From: Bernardetia sp. ABR2-2B
Lineage (GTDB): Bacteria; Bacteroidota; Bacteroidia; Cytophagales; Bernardetiaceae
Length of the DNA stretch: 64,000 nt
Assembly: GCF_037126435.1 (NCBI RefSeq)
Contig: NZ_CP147020.1
Coordinates: forward strand, 2,469,293 to 2,533,292
Reading direction: 5' to 3'
Below, piece after piece: positions 1 to 9,987 of this stretch (positions are counted from its first letter, which is position 1; every line of letters begins with the position of its first letter). A program made the position numbers and the translations under genes. The notes below the pieces were generated by a model. That model was not told the origin of the DNA. It worked only from the letters and a program-made list of their open reading frames with translations, and searched no databases.

Positions 1-2175
1 ACGCAAATCAATATTATCAATTAGTGTGCGCTCTAAACTTGGATTACCAATCAAGATAAAATCTCCGATAAAATCAAAGCTAGGGAAAGGCGCAAGTTCT
101 CTAAAGGTAGGACGAGCAAGTGTTCTACCATACGAAGCACGAAGATTTATCTTTTTATTCAACTCATAAATAAGATTCAAGGCAGGTAAAATATCATTTG
201 TTACTACTTCTCCCACTTCAATATCTGGATTATCACTTGTTGTTCTGATATTTGTTCCCTCATAACGAAGTCCCATTACTGAACGTAATTTTCCTGCAAT
301 TCTCCAATCTGTCATGGCATAAGCAGAAATTACTTCTTGTGTTCCTGTATAGCTATTTGTAAGTTGAGTTGCATCTAAAATAGTCATTCCACGCTGTCCA
401 CTTTCTAAGAAACCAACATCATTTAAGAAGTCGGCAGGGTCTCCTGTTCTTTCAAAATCATCTAAAACATTGAAACCAGTAAGACGCCCATAATCATAAC
501 GCTGCTCATTAAAATCTCTTTCTTTCATCAAATATCCACTACCTAATTTTATTTTGCTATCTCCTCCTTTACTTGTAAAAGGAATTGTAACATCTACTTT
601 ATTGTCCCAATTGGTTTCAACCATATCACGATAATAACGAGAAGGCGCAGGATAAGCTGCAACATTGATATTATAAACACGCTCATCGCCAGTTTGAATA
701 TAATCTCTTGAAAAATAACGCAAATCTGGTTCGTCTTGTGTAGATTGAGCCAATGAAGAAAGCCATTCAACTTCTATATTTCTTTTTCCTAGAGTATGTT
801 TTCCTTTAAGCTGTGCCGAACCGATAGAACGCTCTAAATATTGAAGAACATTTGTTTGGTAGATATTATTCTCTCCAAAAACTTCTTCACTCCAACGCCC
901 TTCTCTAAAATCAGCTACTTTATCAGAACTTCTGTTATACATCAAATTCAAAGCAATTTTGCTTGTAGGAGCAATTTTGTAAGCCATATTAAGGTTTGCA
1001 CCAGCCAAAACTGTTTCTGTTCCTTTTTCTGTACGCAAATCAAAGGCAGGATTTAGCTCTTCACTACCTACACCTGGTAAGTTATAACGCCCAGTAACTC
1101 CATCATTAAAATAGTTGAAGTTTCTTTGGTAAGAAAGTGATGTAACGAAACCGAAAGGACGACCCAAAACATCAATCTGATTACCAATAGCGACCGAATG
1201 AAATTGATTCATCATAGGCGACTTGTTTTCAAATCCAAAACCTTCTCCGAATGATTTTGATTCTTCTGCTAATTGTTCTCTATCCGTAGAAAGACCATCA
1301 GCTACAATAGCTGGAACTTCACGAGTACCGTCATCAAAACCTAAATAATCTGTTTTTCCACCTTCATAACTCAAAAAATCTTTATTAAAACTCGCTTGGT
1401 CATTGAAGCCAAAAGAAGAGTTCCACTGAAAAGTAAATCTATCTGGAAAATCTTTAGTAACTAAGTTTACATTTCCACCTGCAAATTCGCCTGAAAGCTC
1501 TGGAGAAAATGTTTTTGAAACGATGATATTATCTATTAAATTACTTGGGAATAAATCCATCTGAACTGAATTTCTGTTTGGGTCAAGGCTTGGAAGATTG
1601 GCTCCGTTTAAAGTTGTTTTGCTATAACGGTCGCCTAATCCACGTACATAAACATATTTTCCACCTTCTACCGAAACACCTGTTACTCTTGTAATAGCTG
1701 CTGCTGCATCTCTGTCGCCAGAACGAGCAATTTGTTCAGAAGCTAATCCATCTTGTACGACACCTGATTTTTTTTGTGCTGCCAAAACGGCTGTTGTAGA
1801 GGCTGTTTCTGCTTTTGAAGTTACTACTACAGCATCTAAAATTGCTGTATCTTCTCCTAGAGTTGCATCAAGAACAGTTACTTCTCCTGCTTTTACTTCT
1901 ACACCTGTGATGGTCTTTGATTGATAAGAAACGAAAGAAACTTGAAGGTCATATGTTCCTGCTTCTACTGAAATTGAATATTTCCCATCTAAATCGGCTG
2001 CTGAACCTGTTGTAGTTCCTACGATGACAACAGTAGCTCCTATTAGTTCTTCGCCATTACCAGCATCTTTGATTGTTCCTCTGATTGTGCCTTTTGTAGA
2101 TTGGGCTGATGAGTAAGAGAAAGTAGCAAATACAAGAAATATACTTGCTAGTAGAGATAGTAGATTGAGTTTCAT
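1..2175 (-). CDS. TonB-dependent outer membrane receptor (C-terminus beyond window)
   Basis: Translating the minus strand from the ATG at 2175 gives 725 codons open to base 1, so the barrel end lies outside the window. A signal peptide (MKLNLLSLLASIFLVFATFS, mature end near AQS) is followed by a carboxypeptidase-regulatory-like beta-sandwich (about residues 25-110, GTIRGTIKDAGNGEELIGA) and a plug domain with the family signature RGLGDRYSKTTLNGANLPSL and then LSGEFAGGNVNLVTKDFP. After that come beta-barrel strands. Receptors of this class import a bound substrate across the outer membrane using TonB/ExbBD energy; the substrate cannot be read from the sequence. The upstream neighbour on the same strand encodes a surface lipoprotein with PKD and beta-helix domains, which is a plausible partner, although a hairpin terminator lies between them. 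Confidence 0.93.
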   Translation of the reverse strand, partial: MKLNLLSLLASIFLVFATFSYSSAQSTKGTIRGTIKDAGNGEELIGATVVIVGTTTGSAADLDGKYSISVEAGTYDLQVSFVSYQSKTITGVEVKAGEVTVLDATLGEDTAILDAVVVTSKAETASTTAVLAAQKKSGVVQDGLASEQIARSGDRDAAAAITRVTGVSVEGGKYVYVRGLGDRYSKTTLNGANLPSLDPNRNSVQMDLFPSNLIDNIIVSKTFSPELSGEFAGGNVNLVTKDFPDRFTFQWNSSFGFNDQASFNKDFLSYEGGKTDYLGFDDGTREVPAIVADGLSTDREQLAEESKSFGEGFGFENKSPMMNQFHSVAIGNQIDVLGRPFGFVTSLSYQRNFNYFNDGVTGRYNLPGVGSEELNPAFDLRTEKGTETVLAGANLNMAYKIAPTSKIALNLMYNRSSDKVADFREGRWSEEVFGENNIYQTNVLQYLERSIGSAQLKGKHTLGKRNIEVEWLSSLAQSTQDEPDLRYFSRDYIQTGDERVYNINVAAYPAPSRYYRDMVETNWDNKVDVTIPFTSKGGDSKIKLGSGYLMKERDFNEQRYDYGRLTGFNVLDDFERTGDPADFLNDVGFLESGQRGMTILDATQLTNSYTGTQEVISAYAMTDWRIAGKLRSVMGLRYEGTNIRTTSDNPDIEVGEVVTNDILPALNLIYELNKKINLRASYGRTLARPTFRELAPFPSFDFIGDFILIGNPSLERTLIDNIDLR

Positions 2176-2264
2176 TACTTATTTTTTTGAACTAGAATAA
2201 TTAAATTACTTATTTTTTTTAAATGAAATTTTGGATTGCTTTAAAAAGCAATTTGAAACAATAT

Positions 2265-2296
2265 AAAAGCAGCTACTTTTTTCGGTAGCTGCTTTT
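2265..2296 (-). terminator. Hairpin terminator after the PKD/beta-helix gene
   Basis: A 12-bp perfect stem (AAAAGCAGCTAC with GTAGCTGCTTTT) closes an 8-nt loop. It lies 25 bases past the stop codon of the minus-strand gene that ends at 2322 and before the start of the receptor gene at 2175. The stem ends are A/T runs on both strands, so it could act in either direction. Confidence 0.75.
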
Positions 2297-2321
2297 TTTG
2301 AGCGTTCGAAACGCTATTTTT

Positions 2322-3977
2322 TTATTGGATAAAAGCTTCTGTTGCTGTCCAACCTGTGTACCAAGGTGTAGAACCTACTGCAAACGCACCTCTATAATCA
2401 GTTGCTGTAAAGAATGTGTTTGAAGAAGTAGAGACTGCTCCACCTGCCTCTGTAGGAACAAGGCTAGAACGAGTAACACCTATTGAGCCTACTGTATTTC
2501 CATTTGTTGGGAAGTAAGTTACCAATGCAGCTACAGCGTCAGCCAAATCTGTTGGCTCACTTCCTGATACAGCAGTAATAGTAAATAATGTATCAGCAGA
2601 AGCAGCAATATTTGAGAATGTGTTATTCATCAATTTTAATTCACCTGCTTGAAAACGCTTATAACTGCTTTCTCCAGTAGCTAGATATTCAATATCAATT
2701 CCTCTTTCATAGTTTACAAATACGCTATTGTGATATTCTCCACCTGCATTATCACGGAACGTAATCGCACGGCTTTCAGGATTTCCAACAGAAGTAATAT
2801 TAAAGAATTTAGGAAGTGCATAAGGAGTTCCGTCTTCTGGATCTGTACCACCATCATGCTCACCACCACGGTCTCCATCATCTTCACGTTGATAGATAAG
2901 ACCAAACTGAACATTTCCTCTGAAACCTTCATCATAATCAAAAGCATCATCACCACATGCCGTAGCAACAAGATACTTACAGTTTACAGTTCCACCAAAC
3001 CATTCAAAGGCATCATCTTGATTTGCATATACTTCAATGTGTTCTACAATTGTTCCTGTACCTACACCACCAAAAGTAACACCATTGATTTCATTACCTG
3101 CTCCAATATTTGAACCCCCATGACGAACTGAAATATAACGATACACACCAGAGTTATCAGCATCATCTGTTCCACCATAAATACCACGAGTTTCAGTAGT
3201 TGGAATACCTTCAATAGCAGAAGTACCTGGAGATGAATTAAGACCAGCTTTTCCTAAAATGATAAGTCCACCCCATTCTCCATTTTCATCAGCACCAAGA
3301 TTTCCATTTAAGTTATCAGCTTCTGCTGTAAAAATGACAGGTTCATTAGCCGTTCCGTTAGCAATTACTTTTCCACCACGAGCTACAACTAAAGCAGAAG
3401 CATTTTCTCCTTCTCCTGTTTTGCCTTTGATTACAGTACCTGCCTCAATAGTAAGCGTTTGACCTTCATTTACGAAAACAAATCCATCAAGCACCCAAAC
3501 CTTGTCTTTTGTCCAAGTGATTGTATCTTTTCCAATACCTGTATCACCTGCTGCTATTACGAGAGAAGCTCTGCTTGTAGCTGCGTCTGAACTTTCTGTA
3601 TAATTAGCTGGATATTCACGAGGAGGTATTACGACAGCATCTTCTGGTGCAACTGTAATAGTTTGTGTTTCTGTATCTGTACCACCTTCTCCTGTTGCTG
3701 TAAGTGTTACTTGATAGCTTCCTTCTGTTGTAAAAGTGAAGCTAGGGTTTTGTTCTGTTGAGCTAAAACCTGCTGGTACAGAAGCCCAAGCATATGCAGA
3801 AGCATCTGTACTTGTATTAGAAAAAGTAACTGCTTGACCTACTTTAGGACTTGCAGGACTGAATGTAAAAGCTGCTACTGGAGCTTTTTTGTCGTCTTCA
3901 TCGTCTTTACAGCTGACTAGTACAAGAGCTGCAAATAAAAAAATGAATGCCAGTTGAAAGAAATTTTGTAATTTCAT
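2322..3977 (-). CDS. Surface lipoprotein with PKD domain and right-handed beta-helix
   Basis: The start is taken at the ATG at 3977 because it opens directly into a lipoprotein signal peptide (MKLQNFFQLAFIFLFAALVL then VSC); the open frame extends 17 codons further upstream but adds only polar sequence. The mature lipid-anchored protein has an acidic linker (KDDEDDKK), one PKD domain (AAFTFSPASPKVGQAVTFSN ... TVTVAP-like end) and then a long region with repeated short beta-strand turns (EAGTVIKGKTG, ALVVARGGKVIANGTANEPV) typical of right-handed parallel beta-helix proteins. Such proteins are often found beside TonB receptors in Bacteroidota. An outer-surface binding or adhesive role is inferred; no catalytic motif is visible. 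Confidence 0.85.
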   Translation of the reverse strand: MKLQNFFQLAFIFLFAALVLVSCKDDEDDKKAPVAAFTFSPASPKVGQAVTFSNTSTDASAYAWASVPAGFSSTEQNPSFTFTTEGSYQVTLTATGEGGTDTETQTITVAPEDAVVIPPREYPANYTESSDAATSRASLVIAAGDTGIGKDTITWTKDKVWVLDGFVFVNEGQTLTIEAGTVIKGKTGEGENASALVVARGGKVIANGTANEPVIFTAEADNLNGNLGADENGEWGGLIILGKAGLNSSPGTSAIEGIPTTETRGIYGGTDDADNSGVYRYISVRHGGSNIGAGNEINGVTFGGVGTGTIVEHIEVYANQDDAFEWFGGTVNCKYLVATACGDDAFDYDEGFRGNVQFGLIYQREDDGDRGGEHDGGTDPEDGTPYALPKFFNITSVGNPESRAITFRDNAGGEYHNSVFVNYERGIDIEYLATGESSYKRFQAGELKLMNNTFSNIAASADTLFTITAVSGSEPTDLADAVAALVTYFPTNGNTVGSIGVTRSSLVPTEAGGAVSTSSNTFFTATDYRGAFAVGSTPWYTGWTATEAFIQ

Positions 3978-4278
3978 TTTGATTAAATTAATCTTAGTGA
4001 ATTGATTTTTAGTAAATTGGTAGAACAAATACTGATTTTTTATTTCATTTTTGTTCGGAAGTTTTTTTCTTTTTCTTAAACTTGCTGCAAAGGAACAATC
4101 CTATCTTTACTATCAAATTGCTTCAAGATTAACATTGAGTTACGTAACAAGAAGTTCATATTTAATTTACAAAATAGTCTTTTACGGCTGCTGGGGCATT
4201 CGATTCAATTATCATTAGTTTTTTTTGAGCTAAACCATTAACAGATAACTCAAAGCAATAAAAATCAGTAGGAAAGAG
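3978..4278. other. Intergenic stretch without recognisable gene
   Basis: About 300 bases between the lipoprotein start and the first IS copy. I see no ORF with coding character and no RNA gene. The promoter of the lipoprotein gene should lie in its left half, but no clear TAnnTTTG box with a spaced TTG stands out. Confidence 0.5.
4270..4278. repeat. Target-site duplication, IS copy 1 (left)
   Basis: AGGAAAGAG at 4270-4278 is repeated exactly at 5447-5455, flanking the element on both sides. Confidence 0.9.
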
Positions 4279-4279
4279 C

Positions 4280-5368
4280 TTACTCCATTGACAAAACTTT
4301 AATTTTTTGATCAAATTTAGTTTCACTAGTCATTGGATTATTGAGTATTTTTTTAATTTCTATTAATCCATATCTGAAAAAAGAGTATTCATTATATCCA
4401 TTTGAACAGACTCTTATTTTTGTTTTTTTATGTTTCCATTCTCCTACTTTGTAACACCAAACAAAGGCAATGGAACACAAAGCAATTAATTTAGCTATTT
4501 TATTTGGTTCTGTTAATTTTGTATTTTCTAAGTTAAAACCTTGTGATTTTAGTGCTTTAAACAACGTTTCGATTTCCCAACGTTGTTTATAAATTTCAAA
4601 AATATTATCCAATAAAACAGGTGATGCTAAATAAATATATCCTTTTTGTGTTCGACTTACAGATAAATATACCTCTGCTTCATTGACTACAAATGTTCCA
4701 TCTAGTTGATAGGTTTCTGAAATCGAAAGCCCTCTACACCATGCTACAATAGACTTTGTTTTCCCTTTTCTAGTAGCTTTAAAGTTAGATTTTATACGCA
4801 TTACAAAATCAAATTTTTTTGTAGCTAAATAGAAAAACCATTTTTTACCTATAAACTCTCTATCTGCTACAAGAGCAGTAATAGATAAATTAGGAAATTG
4901 ATTTAAGAAATCTTCTATCAAATCAATTCGTTGTTGAGTAGCTGAATTTCCTGTCCTCGAAAGTACAGACCAACAAAGAGGAATAGATACCCCTTTATGA
5001 GCTGCTGAGAGAAGCAAAATATTAATATGCTCTTTTCCAACTTTCCAATTCGTTCTATCCAAACACAGTACGATATTTTCCCATTGTTCAATGCCTTCTA
5101 AGGAAATAATCAAATTAGTAATTGCTTGAAAATCAAGCTCATAATAATTTAAAAAGCGTTCTATACGACGTAAAGAAGAACTGTATTCTACATTCCTTTC
5201 AAACGCAGTTGCAATTTGAATTAAACCTCCTAGACCTACCTTTATAACAGCTATTACAAAAAGACCTATAAATTGAACTCGGGCTAAATGAAACCCTTTT
5301 AAATGAGAAGATAAAACACTAACTAATTTTGTAACTTTACCACTAGAAGCATACTTTGCTTTCGCCAT
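4280..5368 (-). CDS. IS4-family DDE transposase (copy 1)
   Basis: The 362-residue protein has the IS4 hallmark Y-(2)-R-(3)-E-(6)-K in IYKQRWEIETLFKALK near residue 260, the catalytic Glu being part of it. An acidic residue in LCLDRTNW (near residue 104) and one in ALVADREF (near 168) are the likely first and second members of the DDE triad. The N-terminal part is basic and probably binds the ends. It catalyses cut-and-paste movement of the 1168-bp element. The protein is identical in sequence to those at 24173-25261 and 34685-35773. The ATG start lies in the right arm of a 12-bp inverted repeat, so translation from read-through mRNA may be blocked. Confidence 0.95.
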   Translation of the reverse strand: MAKAKYASSGKVTKLVSVLSSHLKGFHLARVQFIGLFVIAVIKVGLGGLIQIATAFERNVEYSSSLRRIERFLNYYELDFQAITNLIISLEGIEQWENIVLCLDRTNWKVGKEHINILLLSAAHKGVSIPLCWSVLSRTGNSATQQRIDLIEDFLNQFPNLSITALVADREFIGKKWFFYLATKKFDFVMRIKSNFKATRKGKTKSIVAWCRGLSISETYQLDGTFVVNEAEVYLSVSRTQKGYIYLASPVLLDNIFEIYKQRWEIETLFKALKSQGFNLENTKLTEPNKIAKLIALCSIAFVWCYKVGEWKHKKTKIRVCSNGYNEYSFFRYGLIEIKKILNNPMTSETKFDQKIKVLSME

Positions 5369-5406
5369 AATTGAGAAAAATTTTGTGAGAAACTCAATTA
5401 TGGCTT
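5355..5406 (-). promoter_or_regulatory. Inverted repeat that includes the transposase start codon
   Basis: On the transposase strand GCCATAATTGAG and CTCAATTATGGC form a 12-bp perfect stem with the ATG inside the right arm. The loop is about 17 nt. In a read-through transcript this would hide the start codon; a transcript that starts within the loop could not form it. This type of protection is known for IS10 and IS50; its use here is inferred. Confidence 0.65.
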
Positions 5407-5446
5407 TTTTTTATCTAAATTTAAAATCTTTTGTCAGAGGACTGAG

Positions 5447-5455
5447 AGGAAAGAG
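5447..5455. repeat. Target-site duplication, IS copy 1 (right)
   Basis: AGGAAAGAG, an exact copy of 4270-4278. Confidence 0.9.
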
Positions 5456-5584
5456 AGTAACCTTTGGTTTATTTTTATTTATTTAAATAAATCTGCTTCA
5501 TTTTAAATTTAGATTTTTGCTGCAAAAAAAGTATATTGCCTTATAAAACACATTGAGCTTATTTACTTCTGTATTTCACTCTTT

Positions 5585-5592
5585 TATCTTTG
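5585..5592 (+). promoter_or_regulatory. Bacteroidota -7 box upstream of the universal stress protein gene
   Basis: TATCTTTG fits the TAnnTTTG consensus. A TTTA rather than TTTG lies 19 bases upstream. The box ends 11 bases before the ATG at 5603, so the mRNA leader would be very short. Confidence 0.5.
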
Positions 5593-5602
5593 ATTGATTT
5601 TT

Positions 5603-6463
5603 ATGCAAAAAATTCTAGTTCCTGTTGATTTTTCCAAGCCTTCAGAGGCTGCCTTAGGTTATGCCGTACATTTTGCCCAAGTTATTGGTGCAGAGATTAT
5701 TTTGCTTCACGTTGCTTGTGCTCCTTTGCCATCTGCTACTAACTATCATCTACATGTAGGTTTGTTAAAAGAAGAAGTAGAAAAAGGAAAATCTAAGTTG
5801 GATAAGTATGTGAGCCAGTTTGCTGACCTTAATTATACAGATGGAAGTGGAAAGCTCAAAATCACACCTGTTTTGGAAAGTGAAAATGGTATAATTCCTT
5901 CTATTGAAAAAGTGTCGAAAGAACACAATACTTTTTTAGTTGTGATGGGTACGCACGGAATGACACGAGCTGAAGAGATTTTACTCGGAAGCGTAACAGC
6001 TGATATTATTTCATCCAACGAAGCTCCTGCTGTACTAGCAATTCCTAGCAGTGCTACTTTTTCGAATTGGGAACGCATTGTGTACGCTGCTGATTTTTCG
6101 GATAAAGATGAGAAAGTTATTGATATTCTCTTAGAACTTGCTGGTTACTTTCCAAATTCAAAAGTAGATTATTTACATATTAGTAATGAAAAAGAGCATG
6201 TTGAAGATATCAATAGGCTTCATCGTTTGAAGAAAACCTTCAAGAGTATTCCTGTTTCAATGTTAGATTTTAGATTTAAAGAAAACGATGATTTAGATGA
6301 GGGAATCGATAATTATTTGGATAATTATGAGACAAGTGTTTTGGTTATGCTTACACATCATCGCAGTTTTTTTGAGAGTTTGTGGCATAGAAGCAAAGCG
6401 AGAGAAATAAGCTTTCATACTGAAGTTCCTTTGTTAGTTTTGAAGACAAATACAATAAAATAA
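5603..6463 (+). CDS. Universal stress protein, tandem UspA domains
   Basis: The ATG at 5603 is chosen over an in-frame TTG nine bases earlier because it opens the canonical first strand MQKILVPVDFS and the putative -7 box overlaps the TTG region. The 286-residue protein has two UspA folds. Domain 1 (1-148) keeps the ATP-binding signature G-2x-G-9x-G(S/T), here Gly116, Gly119, Gly129-Ser130. Domain 2 (about 156-286, IVYAADFSDKDEKV ... VPLLVLKTN) lacks that motif, having MLTHHRSFFESLW instead. It is a cytoplasmic protein expected to respond to stress or energy state. The gene stands alone, with 65 bases to the permease gene downstream, which may be co-transcribed. Confidence 0.92.
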   Translation: MQKILVPVDFSKPSEAALGYAVHFAQVIGAEIILLHVACAPLPSATNYHLHVGLLKEEVEKGKSKLDKYVSQFADLNYTDGSGKLKITPVLESENGIIPSIEKVSKEHNTFLVVMGTHGMTRAEEILLGSVTADIISSNEAPAVLAIPSSATFSNWERIVYAADFSDKDEKVIDILLELAGYFPNSKVDYLHISNEKEHVEDINRLHRLKKTFKSIPVSMLDFRFKENDDLDEGIDNYLDNYETSVLVMLTHHRSFFESLWHRSKAREISFHTEVPLLVLKTNTIK

Positions 6464-6528
6464 AGTCAGAAGTAAATAATTCAGAGGAAAAAGCTTGTGT
6501 TTTCCTAGTAAAATCAGATAATTTTCAA

Positions 6529-7581
6529 ATGATTGCATATTTTTTAAAAAAACTGGGATATGGTTTTCTCGTCATTTTTGGAGTGACTGTGGTGGTGTTT
6601 TTTATATTTCATGCATTACCTGGCGACCCTACAAAGATGATTGCAGGACCTCGTTCGACTCCTGAGACAATTGCTATTATCAAGAATGATTTAGGGTTGG
6701 ATAAACCTCTAACTACCCAGTTTGCCTATTATCTGAATGATTTATCGATGGTTTCAGCTCATGAGGATACAAAAAAGAATGAACTAAAATACGATTACTT
6801 CAAACTTTTTAGTATTTCGGATAAAGCATTTGTCGTCAAAAAGCCTTATTTAAGAAAGTCTTATTATACTAATAACCGAGTAGATGAAATGCTCTTTGAT
6901 AGAGTAGGAGCAACTCTTGTTTTGTCTTTGGCTGCTATGCTTTTTGCTACTTTTTTTGGAGTTATTTTCGGTATTATTTGTGCGCTCAAACAGAACTCTT
7001 TCTTAGACCATACCTTAGTTTCTATTTCTGTTTTGGGTATTTCTACGCCCTCTTTTGTGGCAGCTATTTTTATAGCTCTTATTTTTGGTTATTATTTAAG
7101 TGAATATACAGGACTTGATATGACAGGTTCGCTTTGGATAATGAGTGTCTTTGATGGTAAGCAGTTAGCTCTTAAAAATATTATTCTACCTGCCCTCACT
7201 CTTGGTTTGCGTCCTTTGGCAATTATTACTCAACTTACACGCTCTTCGATGATAGAGGAACTTTCAAGGGATTATGTCAGAACAGCAAGAGCAAAAGGAC
7301 TTCCACAGTATGTTGTTATTTTCAAACATGCTCTTAAAAATGCAATTAACCCTGTCGTAACGGCTATATCAAATTGGCTTGCAACACTTATTGCAGGTGC
7401 TTTCTTTGTAGAATATGTCTTTAGTTGGAAAGGGTTAGGTTGGCTTACTATTGATGCCGTCCAAAAACTTGACCTTCCTGTTGTGATGGGTGCAACACTT
7501 GTAGTGGCAGTAATTTTCGTCTGTATTACGCTTGTGGTAGATTTATTATATGCCTTGCTTGATCCTCGTGTTAGGGCGTAA
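6529..7581 (+). CDS. ABC transporter permease, OppB/DppB family
   Basis: The 350-residue inner-membrane protein starts with the typical N-terminus of peptide/nickel transporter permeases (about six TM helices; first helix near residues 10-30, then FHALPGDPTKMIAGPRSTPE, a family signature). The ATP-hydrolase contact (EAA) motif is seen in YVRTARAKGLPQYVVIFKHA near 245-265, and the conserved end LLDPRVRA is present. It carries a charged periplasmic insert around residues 75-110. A working importer needs a second permease, one or two ATPases and a binding protein; none lies in this window, so this is an orphan subunit whose partners must be elsewhere. Peptide import is the most likely role. Confidence 0.92.
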   Translation: MIAYFLKKLGYGFLVIFGVTVVVFFIFHALPGDPTKMIAGPRSTPETIAIIKNDLGLDKPLTTQFAYYLNDLSMVSAHEDTKKNELKYDYFKLFSISDKAFVVKKPYLRKSYYTNNRVDEMLFDRVGATLVLSLAAMLFATFFGVIFGIICALKQNSFLDHTLVSISVLGISTPSFVAAIFIALIFGYYLSEYTGLDMTGSLWIMSVFDGKQLALKNIILPALTLGLRPLAIITQLTRSSMIEELSRDYVRTARAKGLPQYVVIFKHALKNAINPVVTAISNWLATLIAGAFFVEYVFSWKGLGWLTIDAVQKLDLPVVMGATLVVAVIFVCITLVVDLLYALLDPRVRA

Positions 7582-7661
7582 AAAATGAATATTGTAATAA
7601 ATACCCAAATGAAATTATGTCAACAAAAGAAAATTGCTGATTCGTTGAAAAAATAATCAAT

Positions 7662-7703
7662 AAAAAAACTGTTTCAAAGTTCTATTTCTGAAACAGTTTT
7701 TTT
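7662..7703. terminator. Bidirectional terminator between convergent genes
   Basis: A 15-bp perfect stem (7662-7676 with 7689-7703; core ACTGTTTCA/TGAAACAGT) with A and T runs at its base and a 12-nt loop separates the permease gene from the oppositely oriented peptidase gene. Confidence 0.85.
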
Positions 7704-7719
7704 TAGAAAGTCTAAATTA

Positions 7720-9888
7720 TTATTTCTGATTTACTTCATTATTTGGAAGTTTTTCAAATCCCATGTTGTAAAGCGTAAAAGCAAATACATCAGCATTTTC
7801 TTCTATAATTTTGCTTGTTGGTTTTCCTGCACCATGTCCTGCATCAGTTTCAATACGAATCATCACAGGAGTTGAGCCTTTGTGTTTGTCTTGTAATTCG
7901 GCAGCAAATTTAAACGAGTGTGCAGGAACAACTCTGTCGTCATGGTCGCCAGTAATTACAAGTGTAGCAGGATAAGAAACACCTTCTTTTACATTATGAA
8001 CAGGAGAATATCCTTTCAAATACTCAAACATTTCTTTGTTATCTTCTGCCGTTCCATAATCATACGCCCAACCTGCACCAGCCGTAAAGGTATGATAACG
8101 AAGCATATCCAAAACTCCAACAGCAGGAATAGCTACTTTCATAAGCTCTGGACGTTGTGTCATTGTTGCACCTACCAAAAGACCACCATTTGAGCCTCCT
8201 TTTATTGCTAGATAGTCACTAGAAGTATATTTTTCACTAATTAAAAATTCTGCTGCTGCAATAAAATCATCAAAAACATTTTGCTTTTTGAGTTGAGTTC
8301 CTGCGTCGTGCCATTCTTTTCCATATTCTCCTCCACCTCTAAGGTTTGCGACAGCATAAACACCTCCTTGCTCTAGCCAAACTGAATTAATCACACTAAA
8401 ACTTGGCGTAAGACTAATATTAAAGCCACCATAACCATACAAAATTGTTGGGTTTTTGCCGTTTAGTTCTGTTCCTTTTTTGTAAGTAATAATCATTGGA
8501 ATTTTAGTTCCATCTTTTGAATTATAAAAAACTTGTTTTGATTCGTAATTATCCGAATTAAAATCAATAGCAGGTTTCCAGTACGATTCGTATTCGCCTG
8601 TTTCTGCATCAAATTTATAAATACTACTAGGTGTATTGTAGTTGGTAAAAGAAAAATACATTTCTTTATCTTCTTTCTTTCCACCAAAACCACCAGCACT
8701 TCCTACTCCCGGTAATTTTATTTCTCTCACTTCTTTACCATCCATATCATACTGAATTACTTTTGAAATGGCATCTACCATATATTCAGCAAATAAATAT
8801 CCACCACCAGAAGAAGCACTCAAAACATTTTCTGTATGAGGAATTACATCTTTCCAGTTTTCAGGCGTAGGATTAGAAGCATCTGTCATTACTACTTTCT
8901 GATTTGGCGCATCAAGATTTGTAACTAAATAGAGTTTTGAACCTTCATTTTCCATTACATAGGTATCACTATCTTCATTATCAACAATTGTTACTAAAGG
9001 GCTATCTTTTTTTGATAAATCCTTCATAAATAACTTATTTCCCGAAGTAGAATTACTAGCTGAAAGCAATAAATAACTTTCATCTTCTGTCAAATATCCA
9101 CTTACATATCTGTGCTTTTGTTCTGGTGTTGCACCAAAAATAATTTTATCCTCGCTTTGAGGAGTTCCTGTTTTATGATAGTAGAGTTTGTGTTGGTCAG
9201 TTTTAGCTGAAAGTTCGCTTCCCTCTGGCTTATCATAGCTAGAATAATAAAAACCGTCGTTGCCTTTCCAACTCACACCACTAAATTTTACATTTTTGAG
9301 TGTGTCTTCAATCGCTTCTCTACTTTCTGTATTAATAACAATTACTTTTCTCCAATCGCTTCCACCTTCTGATATTTGGTAGGCTGCACGGCTTCCATCG
9401 TTTGAGAAATTAAGCCCAGCCATCGAAACTGTTCCGTCGTCTGAAAAAGTATTTGGGTCAATAAAAACTTGTTCGGTATCTTCCCCTTCTTTTTTCCTAT
9501 AAACTACGTATTGATTTTGCAAACCATCATTTTTGTAGAAATAGGTATAATTTCCTTCTTTAAATGGTCTTGAAAGTTTCTCATAATTCCAAACTTTCTC
9601 TAGTTGGTTTTTGAGTTCTTCACGGTAAGGAATAGATTTTAAATAATCAAAAGTAACTTTGTTTTGTGCTTTTACCCAACTTTCAGTTTCTGCGCTTCGG
9701 TCATCTTCTAACCAACGATAAGGGTCTGAAACTTTCGTTTCGAAATAAGTATCTTCAACTGTTCCTTTTGTAGTTTCTGGATATTGAAAAGCGACAGTTT
9801 CTGCCATGACTTCTTTTTCTTTTTTATCTGAATTACATGCCGACACAAGTAGTGCAGCAGCAAATAATGGTAAAATGAGTTTTTTCAT
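7720..9888 (-). CDS. Prolyl oligopeptidase family lipoprotein (S9A)
   Basis: The 722-residue protein begins with a lipoprotein signal ([18 protein letters not shown], Cys18), so it is probably anchored in the periplasm or outer membrane, unlike cytosolic mammalian enzymes. Residues about 35-440 form the seven-bladed propeller that limits access to peptides, beginning with the family signature DPYRWLEDD. The C-terminal alpha/beta-hydrolase domain carries the triad: Ser566 in GGSNGGLL, Asp in GDHDDRVVP near 650, and His685 in DAGHGAG. It should cleave short peptides after proline. The length fits the family and no key residue is missing. It is transcribed on its own. Confidence 0.95.
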   Translation of the reverse strand: MKKLILPLFAAALLVSACNSDKKEKEVMAETVAFQYPETTKGTVEDTYFETKVSDPYRWLEDDRSAETESWVKAQNKVTFDYLKSIPYREELKNQLEKVWNYEKLSRPFKEGNYTYFYKNDGLQNQYVVYRKKEGEDTEQVFIDPNTFSDDGTVSMAGLNFSNDGSRAAYQISEGGSDWRKVIVINTESREAIEDTLKNVKFSGVSWKGNDGFYYSSYDKPEGSELSAKTDQHKLYYHKTGTPQSEDKIIFGATPEQKHRYVSGYLTEDESYLLLSASNSTSGNKLFMKDLSKKDSPLVTIVDNEDSDTYVMENEGSKLYLVTNLDAPNQKVVMTDASNPTPENWKDVIPHTENVLSASSGGGYLFAEYMVDAISKVIQYDMDGKEVREIKLPGVGSAGGFGGKKEDKEMYFSFTNYNTPSSIYKFDAETGEYESYWKPAIDFNSDNYESKQVFYNSKDGTKIPMIITYKKGTELNGKNPTILYGYGGFNISLTPSFSVINSVWLEQGGVYAVANLRGGGEYGKEWHDAGTQLKKQNVFDDFIAAAEFLISEKYTSSDYLAIKGGSNGGLLVGATMTQRPELMKVAIPAVGVLDMLRYHTFTAGAGWAYDYGTAEDNKEMFEYLKGYSPVHNVKEGVSYPATLVITGDHDDRVVPAHSFKFAAELQDKHKGSTPVMIRIETDAGHGAGKPTSKIIEENADVFAFTLYNMGFEKLPNNEVNQK

Positions 9889-9987
9889 TGTCTGTGTTTT
9901 TGATAATATATAAGTTTTATAATCTGTGTGATAAGATACAGAATAATTACAGATTGATGTTTGTAAAAATAGTTAATTAAAAACTTC

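Larger units (their letters stand above)
4279..5446 (-). mobile_element. IS4-family insertion sequence, copy 1 (1168 bp)
   Basis: The ends were set by comparing three copies in this window. Outside 4279 and 5446 the copies differ, and each is flanked by its own 9-bp direct repeat. The terminal inverted repeats are CTCAGTCCTCTGACAAAAG (upstream of the transposase) and CTTACTCCATTGACAAAAC (downstream), matching at 14 of 19 positions. The stop codon of the transposase lies inside the downstream repeat. The element carries one gene, and an inverted repeat around its start codon. Confidence 0.95.
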
